A stretch of 64,000 bases of DNA from Madurella fahalii (taxonomy: Eukaryota; Ascomycota; Sordariomycetes; Sordariales), in contig CM056875.1 in NCBI GenBank assembly GCA_029876055.1, positions 1,302,001 to 1,366,000 on the forward strand, in the 5' to 3' direction. The number at the start of each line of letters is the position of its first letter. The stretch's first letter is position 1. The notes beneath the pieces were generated by a model. The model searched no databases. It was not told the DNA's origin and saw nothing but the letters and a program-made list of their open reading frames with translations. The position numbers and the translations under genes are program-made. Positions 48,001 through 58,811 of the stretch are shown piece by piece.

Positions 48001-50009
48001 ACGTTGTTGGGTCTAGAGCCCTTCGGAGCTTGTGTTGGCTGGCATCATAGCATCACCTAGGCACTGCCTTTTCGGAATGACTTGAAGGGGGAATTCAGGT
48101 TGAAACATCCCTTTCAGTGAGAATGGAGCGCAGAGAGTGGGTCTGATCAGGAAGCGCAGTGCAAATCTAGTTCGGGGCCTGACTTCAACCAGCGAAAACC
48201 GATCAAAGATTTTAGCTAACCGATCAAAGCGACTGGATGTCAGCATTGCCAACAACACTTTCTCGGCTATGATGCATTGATGGGACATAGAAAATGCTCC
48301 AAAACAAAAGACGGCACGGGAACCACATGTGTCATTCGGTCAGGATGGGACGACTGTGGTTTGGTGGGGCCTGTTGTCGCACAAGAAGTGCGGGGGCCAA
48401 TGCCGGCCAGAGAAGTGATGCACCGTTTTAGCGATAAGTATCCGATAAGGCACCTGGCGTACCGTGATTTCGGGCTCTCTATCAGGAAGAGGAAAGAATA
48501 TCTCTTTGAAAATACGCAGTATCGCCAACATGCTCTCCGTCCGGGCTTGATACCCGGATTGGCATTGCTCCCTTTGCGTGTTGTTGCGAGTAGCTGGCAT
48601 GGCGTGGCAGATGTCCGGCGAGGTACAGTACCGTCTCAGCCTGGGGTCAGGCCTCACGTTGCGTCACCGCCTGAAAACGGAAGCAATGGAACCTCTTTGG
48701 GCCCAAGAATCCCAAGCACCGGCACCGGTCAAGGTTTGCTGCAAGGACATGGCTCGGGAGAAGCAGGGAAGACACCAAGAAAGGAAGGGGGTCAAACAGC
48801 TCTCCACGGAGCTTCCGCACAATCAGACGACGGTGACCAGATGACCACCCACGACTCTTTTGTTCTAAATTTTGAGTTTTGGTAAGTTATGCTCTTGTAG
48901 AAGTAGCAACACCTGTTTTTTTTGGGTGGGCGTTTTATTTGGCCATTACTTCCTCTGCTTCCTCTACTTAATAATCAAAGAGTTTTCGGCAGTGCTGATA
49001 TCTACCGAGTTCTCCTCCTGATAAAAATCGCATCCGTCTTTGGTACAGTACCTATTCAGAATGTCTGGCGTGTGACATCCCTGATCAGCCTCCCCACTCC
49101 CTCTGGTTGTGAGTACAGTATCTGCTCCCCATTGCGGGTCCTTTAGCACGGGCGGTACAGCAGCAGCTCCTTGCCCCTTCCCCTCCACCCCGCCATCCTT
49201 AAATTTCGCACTCCCAACATCATTAACAACTCAACCCGTTCCACACCTGGAGACAGTTGATTGCCTGTGGGTAACGTGCTTGAGGACTTTTGACCTTCTC
49301 TGCTCGACGCATCGCGCCACGACGCGCTTCCTCACACTTGCCTAGCTGTGCCCTGCCTCACTCGGCATTGAGTCCCTCTGTTGCTCAACCTCCGGCCCCG
49401 CGCAAAACAGCCTCCAGAAAACATCACCCTTGCCGAATTGTTCACCCCGAGCGCTGTTGCCAGTCACCTTTCTCATGCCGGTTTGATAGTCCGTGCTGCA
49501 GCGCCGACTCCGTCTTGGAACATCATTTGTCGTCTGCGCCTTCAAATCCGTTAATCTCTTGTACGTCGGTCCTCGATAGCCTTCTCGCACATGGCTCCCG
49601 CGGCTCTGTCCGATCGCGTCAGCGTGGGACCTAAGAGGAAGATGGGTCTTTGAGCACACAACCTCACGCCCCACCACAGCAGTTCCCCTACCTATCTACC
49701 TACCTATACAGGGTACCCGCGCGACACTGGCTTTCGTTTGCGCATGGTTCTGGTACATAAAAGTTACGGGGACCTACCCGCAAGCAGCCACAGCCGTGTG
49801 CACCTGACCTCCTGTCTACCCCTTTTGACTACTCTGCTTTGTCTGCTCATTAACGCTTTACCCCTCGCCCCGATAAGCGCCCGTCCCAGCTTCCTCCGTT
49901 CCCAAGTATGATTTACACGAAGGACAGGTTTCGTGGCATCATGATCCAAGGCGGGACCATTAGCTAACGAAATTAATTTTGCTCCCAGACTGAGCAGGGC
50001 TTTGCCACG
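45070..50009. other. Gene-poor 4.9-kb intergenic region
   Basis: Between the DUF3984-like gene and the HPt gene I find no ORF with recognisable features or credible start. It holds a T24 run (47171-47194), three tandem GCCACGA units near 47922-47943, and, towards the right end, CT-rich DNA that is probably promoter and spliced leader of the HPt gene (about 49100-50009). Average base composition looks like neighbouring intergenic DNA, not like an AT-rich mutated repeat. Confidence 0.4.
47171..47194. repeat. T24 homopolymer
   Basis: Uninterrupted run of 24 T on the plus strand in the gene-poor region. Confidence 0.95.
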
Positions 50010-50619
50010 ATGGTTAACTTCGGAGATCACGTCGACCAAACGGTCTTCAATCAGATCCTGGAGATGGATGATGACGAACAGACGCGAGATTTCAGTATGC
50101 CGCTGGTGGACGGCTTCTTCGAACAAGCCATCTCCACTTTCCACCAGATGGACCAGGCCCTGTGAGTAATCACTGGAGCTGAGACGGCTTCTTTTCTTGT
50201 TGCCGAGCCCTGTTGTACGATGCGATCTCTACGCGCCCGCCGTGCCTGGACCCTCCGATCTCCCTACTTCTTGTGTCTCAGGGCCTCTGCGGGCTCAGCC
50301 GTTGCTGAATCACGGAAAGAAATAGGGACCCTAGACTAACGGCGACTTCTTGTCAACGCACAGGGACGCTCGGAACCTTAAGGAACTGTCTGCCCTTGGC
50401 CACTTCCTGAAGGGGTCATCGGCAACGCTCGGCTTCAACAAGATCAGGGACAGCTGCCAGCTCATTCAGCAATACGGCACTGGATGCCAACTGGATGGGA
50501 CGCACGAGGCGAATCAGGAGGTCTGCCTAAAACAGATCACAGACGCTATAGCAGTAGCCAAGGCCGACGTAGCGGAACTGCAAACCCTGATGAGCAAGTT
50601 CTTCAAGTCACAGGCGTGA
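50010..50619 (+). CDS. Histidine phosphotransfer (HPt) protein, Ypd1 type
   Basis: Phosphorelay carrier passing phosphate from hybrid histidine kinases to response regulators (Ssk1 and Skn7 types), in cytosol and nucleus; upstream of the HOG MAP kinase path. Exons 50010-50161 and 50364-50619 give 135 aa. The four-helix bundle is clear: FNQILEMDDDEQTRDFSMPL, DGFFEQAISTFHQMDQALD and ELSALGHFLKGSSATLGFNK, where His64 is the phosphorylated residue, followed by CQLIQQYGTG. The 202-nt intron is long for this window. Yeast Ypd1 is 167 aa and many fungal versions have longer N-termini. An in-frame upstream stretch from an acceptor at 49988 has no ATG, so either this ATG is the start with an intron in the leader, or a short coding exon lies upstream (an ATG at 49591 opens MAPAALSDRVS). 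Confidence 0.9.
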
Positions 50620-51593
50620 TGAGAGCCATTCGTGCCGATGCATCTTCTCCGCCTGTTGTGGCGGTGTCCTGGATCCCCGACCAATGGCGGCAACGTTAAG
50701 CGGCGACGATTGTCTGCTACAGTTCTGCCGGGGGAAGGGGGGCGCCGGGGTGAGCGCGGATATCTGTGGATGAACAGTGGATGGTATTGCACGGTATGGA
50801 CAGGCGAGAAGGCATCAGGCCGACTCTTTGGTCGATTTTCCGTAACACAGGCGGCGGCTACGGGGAAAGATGCAACTCATACCAGGTATTCTAAACAGCA
50901 TGCCGGGCCAACAGCTGCTCGGTTTTCTCGTGGCCGCATGGCGGGCGTGAGTGCATGTCACGTCGCCGTGGGGTTGGGTTGGGAAGATCGAACAACTTTT
51001 TGGCCTAGGGCAGTCTTTCAAGTCTTGAAGTTGCTGGGAATGGCGTTGCCCACACTCTGAATTGACAAATTCATACCTTGTATGTCTGAAATACGAGTCC
51101 CCTTATGCTCCCGTTGGGTCTGTTTGGTGAATGATTCCCTCCCAAAATTGGGCCGTGGCCGAAGCTGCTATCAGCCTTGCTCCAACTTCTCTTCCGTCAC
51201 AAGACACGGAGATTCATACCAGCAGATGTAATTACTGTGTAAATGCACGGACCATGTTTGACATTTGCTCTCTCGCAGATCATAACTTGCGCCGCAGTAC
51301 ACAGCAACGTAGGTACAACACCTCAACTACCCCGTACCCCCATCACTCTCCACCACTGCGCCGTCATCCAAGCCTGCAGTCAACCGAGACTCAGTTTTCT
51401 CTCTTGATCTAGCTGACATTTCCCATACTCTGAACGCTGATGAATTAGGGATCACAGGGTCATAATATTACAGCCTTGGACCGGAGAGGCGGTCTCACCT
51501 CATCAGCTATCCAGAACGACTCACCGCATCATCCAACGTCAATAAGCAAACCAGAAAATAATAATAAAAAAATAAGAAAGAGAACTAGGGGAA
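50620..51593. other. Intergenic between HPt and 2H phosphoesterase genes
   Basis: About 1 kb with the HPt 3' UTR and the promoter of the next gene, AT-rich just before its start (51555-51590). No other feature is seen. Confidence 0.4.
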
Positions 51594-52595
51594 ATGCCAC
51601 CTAAACCCCGCCCACCAGTCCCAACGCACTTTCTCTGTATCCCACTTGTCTCGCCCGTCTCCCGGCCGCAGCTCTCAGCGTCGCTTGCTGCCTTCCGTGC
51701 AGACGTCTGTTCCCCTTCGCCAGCCAACGGCTTTGGTGGCGACGGCGATGCCGCGTTGCTCCCGCTGATCCCAGAGGATGCGGTGCGCCCCGTGGGCACG
51801 CTGCACCTCACGCTAGGGGTGTTCAGTTTTCCTCCGCTGGGTAAGGGGGAGTTTGGTGACGGCGGGCCTGGGACCGCAGGAGAAGTGGTAGGGGCGGCGG
51901 CGGGGGTGGGCGATGGGAATGAGAGCCGTGCAGGGACGGGGGAGCTTCGGGGCGATGCGGACGGGAAGGAGGATAAGCCCAAGCCCAGGCCTACGCTGGA
52001 CAGGGCAAAAGAGGTGCTGGGCGGTCTGAGACTGAGGGAGATCTGGCAAGGCGTGAGGGCGAAAGCCCCTGTGATGCCGGGCACCGGGAAACCTGCTGCT
52101 AGCGAGCAGAAGCAGCAGCAAGAAGGGCAGGAACCGCCAAAGATCACCCTCCGTGGGCTGGCCTCTATACAGTCGCCCACCAAGGCGGCTGTGCTCTACG
52201 CGCCACCCGTCGACCAGCTCGGTCTGCTGCAGGCGTTTTGCCAGCGGGTGAGGGACGTGTTCAGGGAGGCCGAGCTCATGATTGACGATGGACGGCCGTT
52301 GTTGCTGCATGCTACCGTGGTGAATACGGTTTATTCAAAACAAAAACCGGAAGAGGGTGGTGGTGGGAAGAGAAGAGGTGGGCGTGGCGGAAGGGGGGGT
52401 GGTGGTGGCTGGGGGAGAAAACGGGAGCGGTTGGTGTTTGATGCCACAGGATTTATTGAGCGGTATGAGGACGTGGTCTGGATGGAGGACGTGCCGATTG
52501 AGAAGGTGGCTATCTGTAAAATGGGCGCGAAGAAGGTGGTTGTGGATGGCGTGGAAGACGGGGCGTATGAAGTTGAGGCTGAGGTCGTCTTTTAG
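51594..52595 (+). CDS. ASCC1/AKAP7-like 2H phosphoesterase domain protein
   Basis: Intronless 333-aa protein of the 2H superfamily (AKAP7/ASCC1 branch), which act on cyclic or 2'-5' phosphodiester RNA ends. The two H-x-T catalytic motifs are visible: HLTLGVF with His71/Thr73 and LLLHATVVNT with His239/Thr241. Other family blocks are THFLCIPLVS at the first strand, LRGLASIQSPTKAAVLYAPP before helix and second motif, and the terminal FIERYEDVVWMEDVPIEKVA and ICKMGAKKVV. Animal ASCC1 has an N-terminal KH domain; none is seen here. Two low-complexity inserts (residues 85-185, and an Arg/Gly run RRGGRGGRGGGGGWGRK near 257-273) lengthen the domain. Likely partner is an ASC-1-type complex in RNA or alkylation repair, by homology only. 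Confidence 0.88.
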   Translation: MPPKPRPPVPTHFLCIPLVSPVSRPQLSASLAAFRADVCSPSPANGFGGDGDAALLPLIPEDAVRPVGTLHLTLGVFSFPPLGKGEFGDGGPGTAGEVVGAAAGVGDGNESRAGTGELRGDADGKEDKPKPRPTLDRAKEVLGGLRLREIWQGVRAKAPVMPGTGKPAASEQKQQQEGQEPPKITLRGLASIQSPTKAAVLYAPPVDQLGLLQAFCQRVRDVFREAELMIDDGRPLLLHATVVNTVYSKQKPEEGGGGKRRGGRGGRGGGGGWGRKRERLVFDATGFIERYEDVVWMEDVPIEKVAICKMGAKKVVVDGVEDGAYEVEAEVVF

Positions 52596-53198
52596 GGATG
52601 CATCTCTCGTCAAAGTCTCTTGGTAATATGGGAAGAGATACTCAGGTACATTTGACCCGAGAGCAGATGTAACAGCAACAATCTATATACGACTTTGTAC
52701 CTGATCTCTTGAGTGTTCATTAGTAGTCCTAACTCGACCCCTAGAATCAGCTTCCGAGCGAGTCGGTACTGTACTGTACAAGAGCAACAGACCCTTGGTC
52801 CCTAACACACACCAGCCCTATATAAAGGGAGCTCGGGCCACCCCCGCGCCCCGCCGATCAATGCCTGGATTGAGCGGAGAAGGGTGGTCAGCCTCATAGC
52901 GTTTTGTCCAGCTGAGGTCCAACGGCCTGGAATAAGTATGATAGAACTGGCCTCAGTGCTGGCGCACACTTCCAGGCAGCCGCATTGCAGCTCGATCTCG
53001 CCCCGGTAATTACTCAGCGACGTCTGCTCTTACGCGTGGACGATTAATACCGCAAAGTCGGCAACATGCCATGATGCAGGCTGCGAACAGCAAACACCTC
53101 AACGCGCAAGGACCTCGCCTCGAAACCTCGCCACGCAACAGCCCAGCGGAGCATATCACGGCCGAAACAACAAACAAGCCCCCACCACGACGCTATAC
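52596..53198. promoter_or_regulatory. Intergenic upstream of a coiled-coil gene
   Basis: About 0.6 kb; contains TATATAAA at 52819-52826 and an overlapping TACTGTAC pair near 52767-52780. No ORF looks coding. Confidence 0.4.
52819..52826 (+). promoter_or_regulatory. TATA box upstream of the coiled-coil gene
   Basis: TATATAAA lies 380 bases upstream of the ATG at 53199, which implies a leader of roughly 350 bases if used. Confidence 0.5.
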
Positions 53199-54928
53199 AT
53201 GCCTCGCAAGAACATGAGCTCCCCAGAGAAGCGGCGCCCAGGAGGCGGACTTGGAACTACCAAAGGCCCCAGTAGTCTGCGCTCTCCGTCACTCCCGCCC
53301 CGCTCTTCAGCACGCGGCAATGCCAACCCCACCACGCACAACACCTTTATCGCGCCCCCTCCGCGAGCCGCCCTGAGCCGCTCCTCCTCCCCGGTCCCAG
53401 ACCATCTTCACAACGGCAACAACAGCAACAATACCACCAACACCAACACCAACACTAACAACAAAGACCCGGACCCGCCATCCTACCCTGTAGGAGCAGC
53501 AGCCCTCGCGGCCGCAACAGCCCTGGCGGCGCGGGACAAAGCGCTCCTCCGGGAGAAGGACCTGCGCATCGCCTCGCTCGAGCGGGAGCTCGCCATCATG
53601 GAATCCGAATTCCAGCGCGAGCGGGACAGGCTCAGCAGCGCCGAGAGCGAGGCGGCCGGGTTCTGGCAGAGCAAGTACGCGGCGCTGGAGAGGCAGCTGC
53701 GGCAACTTGTGGCGCGGGCCGAGGAACAAGAGGAGGAAGAACGTGAAGAAGAAGAAGAAGAAGAAGAGGAAGACGACGAAGACGAACACGAAGATCAAGA
53801 CCAAAACGAGGGTAGGAGGGGTGGGGCCGTTAACGGGAGGGAAGCGGAGCTGCGGATCGTGTTGGAGGCGGCGAAGAAGGCGCTGGTTGAGAGGGATGCT
53901 GAGATTGCGGAACTGAGGGCCCAGGTTCGGGGACTGAAGGAGTGGGTTAGTAATAGTACGAGGTCGGATGGGCAGGCGCAGACGAGTGATGAAGTGTTTG
54001 GGGAAGGGATGGCGAGATTGGGGAACGGTTTGCAAAATTGGGTGTTGGTGAATTTTAGGAGGGCAAAGATTAGTGAGGGCAAACCCCCCCCCCCCCCCTT
54101 TTTTTTTTTTTTTTTCCTCCTCTCCCTTTATTCCTCTATTGCGGTTATTGTGAAGGTTAACAGAGGGAGGTTGGCTGACTGGCTTGAACAGATTTGTCGA
54201 ACGCCGATGAAGCTACGATATTGGAATTGGGTCGTTTGGTACCCATGTACGAAGATCTAGCTGCGACCTCGAAAATCCATTTGCTCCAGTCGATCGTGTC
54301 GCGATTACTCGTGGAACTCGTGTTTGACGCCTACTTTGTCGGCCTTCCCAACGATATGGCTCAGCAGCTTACACAGGTCGAGACCTTTTTAGCCTCGTTT
54401 GCAGCATCTCCTGAATCTGTCAACCAATGGCGGTCCCTTACTCTCACCATCCTCAAGAAAGACGCCATCGAGAAGATGGAGACGGAAACGTCTGCTGTCA
54501 TGGACATGGTCGTGTGCCGGGTGAACACGCTGTTAGACTCCATTACGAACATCACGTCGACCGACACTCGAGACCAGGGCCTACAGGTACTCGTCCGGAG
54601 CGCCATTGAGCTGTCGCGGCTCCTCGCAGTGCAGAAAGCGGTCTTCAAGGTCGAGATGCCCGAGATTGTACCCTACCAACGGACCATGTTCGATGCCGAG
54701 ACCATGGAAGACATTGGCGGTGAAGACGAGGAGAACCTGGCGGACAGGGATATCTGCTGCGTCACGTTCCCCGGCATCATCAAGAGGGGCGATGAGAGTG
54801 GAGGGCAGCTGCAGTATCGGAATGTCATCTCCAAGGCGAGAGTGCTCTGCGGCCCGGAGAAGCCACTCTCGTCGATAGGGGCTATCACGTCCCGTCGTTC
54901 GGATATCGGCATCACCTTCCACCGCTGA
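53199..54928 (+). CDS. Coiled-coil protein of unknown function
   Basis: A 536-aa protein from exons 53199-54072 and 54192-54928. I do not recognise a named family. The first 110 residues are Ser/Pro/Asn-rich and disordered with an Asn/Thr tract. Residues about 110-255 form a coiled coil (ALLREKDLRIASLERELAIM, SKYAALERQLRQLVARAEEQ) broken by a run of Glu/Asp (about 185-205). After the intron a helical globular region follows: ILELGRLVPMYEDLAATSKI, LLVELVFDAYFVGLPNDMAQ, VNQWRSLTLTIL and VFKVEMPEIVPYQRTMFD. The C-terminal domain looks more constrained than the rest. The 119-nt intron holds C15 followed by T17. The joined exons give NFRRAKINLSNADE at the junction. A structural role is likely but unproven. 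Confidence 0.82.
54084..54115. repeat. C15-T17 tract inside an intron
   Basis: Fifteen C then seventeen T, 11 bases after the donor of the coiled-coil gene intron. Length is likely polymorphic and hard to sequence. Confidence 0.95.
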
Positions 54929-57872
54929 ACATATGGCGCAAATACCGTGTATGCTCCTCGCGATGTGAATCCACGTCTCTGGTACTGCCACGCTGCTTGG
55001 GGTCATGTCGAATGCGCCAGACCGGCGAGATGACTGCCAGTTAAACGCAGCCAAACCAAGGCTTCCTTTATGAAGGCTGAATGCTGTCATCCGGACGTCA
55101 CCATTCTAGAGTCGATTCCTCACGCCTATCCCGGGGCTGGTTGGACCATTTTACAACCAGCACCATGATCAGCATGCATCATGCGGACAGAGTGCAGAGG
55201 ATGGGTGCCTGACGGTACTGACCGCCGGATGGTAGCGGACATAACGAGACGTAATCGGCATCAGCTTGCAGCCCATTGGACAGGGCAGTGGAGGGCAGAG
55301 CCTCCAGACCTTTCCTAGTTTCCAGTCCGGTGGTGCCGATGTGCGTTGAACCCCCACACCCAATACTTGAGCTGGGTGCTTTGCAGGTCAGGGCCATGGT
55401 TGTCTGCCGGTATCCGAGAATGGATGAAACTACATTCTTCAGTGTATTTCGAACCGCGAGACATGCGTTGACCGCCTTCTGCCACGAGTACTCGGCGTCA
55501 AAATCCTTCCAACAGGAGTTGCCGAACCAGGGAGCGACTTGAGCTCGACCATTGTGTGCAAGCCACGACCTCTGGCAGCCGGGAATGTACTTTTTGCTGA
55601 TAGACGTCCTGCCCTCTTAAGTGGCCTGGGTGCCCTTGCTTATTTCCACGCAGCCTTGCGGCCTATCTCAAAGACAATTTTCCGATTCGATGCCCTTGGA
55701 CGCTTGGGCAAAGCGGCTACCTTCGGGTTCCTTTCTAAATTGGCTTGGGCTCGCATATCGAGCCCGGCCTGTACAGTAGAAGGGTGGTGCGATATCGGCG
55801 GAATGAGGATATAAGGTCATGTGTGGAGATCTAGTGACGACATTGGAGCCGGTAAGACGGTCAGGGTACTGCAGGCTGATGCGACTAGTCGGGGTGGTCC
55901 ACAAAGCCCCCCGTTTCTCGGATTCGCACCACTGGCGAGATGTAAGAGCAGTTATGTTATGATATTTGCACGTAATATACTACACGAGGACCGGATTCTT
56001 GGTCGTGGCGGGCTGAAGTCGTTCCTGGATCGCTTACGAGAACAAATTTGGGGAGCGAGTATGTGGATGAGTTTGCGTCTCTTCCAAATCGAGTAACTTA
56101 CATCGCGCATACCCCGGTTCGGACAGCCCAATGCCTCTGGTGTGAGACGATCCAACCTACCAATGTGAGTCTAGCTCGCTGCATAGACTTTGTGGTAGTA
56201 GGCGTCCGACGACATCGCTAGAACCCGGCTAGCTGTTTGCTCCGCCCAACGGTACCAAGCTGCTTGTAACACCCAACATTGATGACCTGGCTCAGCGAAT
56301 TGATGCCCATCGCAGTGCCGCCGCCTCTCCGACACCGTCGAAGTGAAAGGTTCGCTGGTGGTTGATACGCGACCGCGTGGCCACGAGGGGTTGACCGCAA
56401 ATCAGTTGGTGGCACACATTTGGGTACTTGGCCAGATACCACATCTGTGAGCTCGCGATCCAATATAATACAGTTGAGGGCTTCGGGACGCCGATAGGAC
56501 GGCTAGTCCGCTAGTTCTCGAGCAGGAGAATCTGGATCTGCGGTCGCAAATGATCGCGCATCTCTTGACAGCGTGTCAGCGGATGATAGGCTCCGTCCGG
56601 CGTCGCAACCACGGGCTGCTGACGCACTAAGATCGCATTTGCGGAGAAGGACAGTAGTAGAGTCCCGCCACACACAGCAGCATAGAGACTGACGCTTGAG
56701 CAAACCCACGAGGACACTTGCGGTGAGACATCATGTTATGACTGGTTGCTATGCAGCACCAAGACGGGTGCTTTCCCCTTCCCGCTTTCGGGTTGAATTC
56801 TGTGGGAGGCATTGCAGCTACTCCATGAACAATCGCAGCCAGTTATCGGCGTGCTATGTGCATCGAGACCTTTTTGAACCGAAGGTCCCCGAGTCGCGTC
56901 ATTGCGCGGTGCCTCGACGCGCACCAGCGTAGCAAAAACCCTGATTGCGATTGGTTGGAAGCTACCGGCAGTGAGCCAGACTTACGACTCGACATGGTCA
57001 AGTCAATTAGAAAGGACAAAAAGAGCCGCGTCAAGCGGGTACACCGGACAAGCGGGGGACCGGCGCCGAGATCCCGACGTTGAGTGGTCATAAAAAGCAA
57101 TGTCGTGCATGCGGTTGGGCCCCCCTCCCCGCTCGCTGGATCCCGTGTCCGTGTCCAAGTTCATTCGGGATCGGGCACCAGAAAAAGCGTGGAACCCAGG
57201 TGTGATAACTGGCGAGCTGATCTGGTTGCTGCAAATTGGGAAGGCGACAGGTCGAGGGCCAAAGTTACCGGAAAATTCCAAAAAAGTGTTAAAGCCATTG
57301 GGAACCCCGCGCGTCATGAATTCCACTTTGACCCAGTTCGTGCCTAGCTCACAGGCGCTCCCGCCAGACAAACCGGAGCTTCTTCCCCTTGTCGTGTCTG
57401 CCATGTAACCGAGGGACAGCTTCAGCGAAATTAGTCTGGCCCCCGGCATCACTTCCGTCCACCCTTCCGCAGACGCACTGCCCGACCAGCCCGTCCCGTG
57501 CCGGCCACCGATGCGCCGTTCGGGGATTCGGAGCAATTAACACTGACGCCCAGAGTGACCGACGACACCCCACGACACGTCTGAGCAGCTCTTAGCACTC
57601 GCCCGGTCCTCCCCGCCCGGTCCTCCCCGCCCTGTCCGGGTCCCACAGTAGGATTTCCACGGGTCTCTATCCACGGGACCGCAGGGTTTGATGCAAGCTG
57701 GAATCGCCAAACCGTATCGGCCATTAGGTGGATTGAACCCTGGTCGGTCATCGCTGCTGACCCCCACACTTGCATCGGCTCGCACAGCCCTCCTCCTAAT
57801 ACGGCACCGGCCGCCTTTACTTGGTAGATCAGACGACGCCGCTGCCCATCGCATCATACCCAAGCAACCGGA
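54929..57872. other. Gene-poor intergenic region
   Basis: About 2.9 kb with no credible gene. The right end should hold the promoter of the following gene. A duplicated 14-mer of the GCCCGGTCCTCCCC type lies at 57601-57628. ORFs present lack family features, and many begin without ATG. Confidence 0.4.
57601..57628. repeat. Tandem duplicate of a 14-mer
   Basis: Two exact copies of GCCCGGTCCTCCCC followed by a degenerate third, about 250 bases upstream of the next start codon. Could be a duplicated binding site or slippage. Confidence 0.8.
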
Positions 57873-58811
57873 ATGGGGTCGAATGTCGATACCAATGACA
57901 TTATGGGATTCCTCCAGGGGTACCGCAACGGAGAACCCGATCATGGCCAAGGTTCGTACTACGGCCATAACGATCCACGCTGGGCGCCGCCAGTCACCAA
58001 CGCCAATCTGCTGAGCACGTCGGGTTACTACTCCGACTTTGACGCCGCCCACACTGACAGACAATCCGAGTATACGACGGCGTCAACCGTAACATCGCAG
58101 ACGTATACCACCACGATGCGGTCCAACGCATCGCCCTCCGTCTTCAGCGCCCACACCGGCTGGGGCGACGGCTCGGTGGCGCAGAGCTCGGCTCCGTCAG
58201 TCGGCCACGCGCGGCAGACGTTCGTGCAGCAATTCGCCGACGGCCCCGCTCCGGGGGGCGCTAGGCACGACTACCTCTGGTGCGAGTTTTCCGAGCTGCT
58301 GAATTGCCCCGTGACCTTCCGACTCGATGACGAGCGCCGCTGGATTGCCCACCACGCCGAGCACCTGAAGGACAGCTACCCGCAAACGCTCATGTGCTGG
58401 TTCTGCGACCATGTGCCTTTCGTTGCGGCGAATTCCAACGATACCGCAGCCAACTTCGAGGAGCGCATGCTGCACATCAGGGAGCACATCTTCAGCGACC
58501 GGTACCCCCTAACGAGCAGGGACGTGCGGCCCGACTTCCACGTCGTCAAGCACTTGCACCGGCTGAGAGTGATTAGCGACGCCATGTACAAGCACGCCAT
58601 GGCGTACGACGAGACTCCCAGGTCGTATCGACTCCCCGGAACGACGTCGTCGTCGACGAGGCCACTCGGCCAGCCGTCGTCTGTGCCACCGCGCAATCGC
58701 GAGGTGGGGGAATATTATGACTTGGACAAGGAAAGACGGAGAAACAGGGAAAGAAACAGGGGGAGAGAGAGACAGAATGGGGAAGCGAACAGGGTGAGGA
58801 GAGGACGATGA
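57873..58811 (+). CDS. Protein with two C2H2-like motifs, unknown function
   Basis: Intronless 312-aa protein; ATG at 57873 is the only reasonable start. The N-terminal 125 residues are Ser/Thr/Tyr-rich and disordered. Two Cys/His clusters follow: C137, C145, H160, H164 (YLWCEFSELLNCPVTF with IAHHAEHL) and C175, C178, H201, H205 (LMCWFCDH with MLHIREHIF), resembling degenerate C2H2 zinc fingers of the kind seen in fungal uncharacterised proteins. Then comes a helical block (DFHVVKHLHRLRVISDAMYK) and a C-terminal basic tail (DKERRRNRERNRGRERQN) that could be a nuclear signal. DNA or RNA binding is possible but not demonstrated. Confidence 0.83.
   Translation: MGSNVDTNDIMGFLQGYRNGEPDHGQGSYYGHNDPRWAPPVTNANLLSTSGYYSDFDAAHTDRQSEYTTASTVTSQTYTTTMRSNASPSVFSAHTGWGDGSVAQSSAPSVGHARQTFVQQFADGPAPGGARHDYLWCEFSELLNCPVTFRLDDERRWIAHHAEHLKDSYPQTLMCWFCDHVPFVAANSNDTAANFEERMLHIREHIFSDRYPLTSRDVRPDFHVVKHLHRLRVISDAMYKHAMAYDETPRSYRLPGTTSSSTRPLGQPSSVPPRNREVGEYYDLDKERRRNRERNRGRERQNGEANRVRRGR

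Noticed and set aside
48277..48885. Plus-strand ORF of about 200 codons in the gene-poor region
   Set aside because: Mixed composition, no motif or splice structure, and nothing recognisable; kept as non-coding unless transcripts show otherwise.
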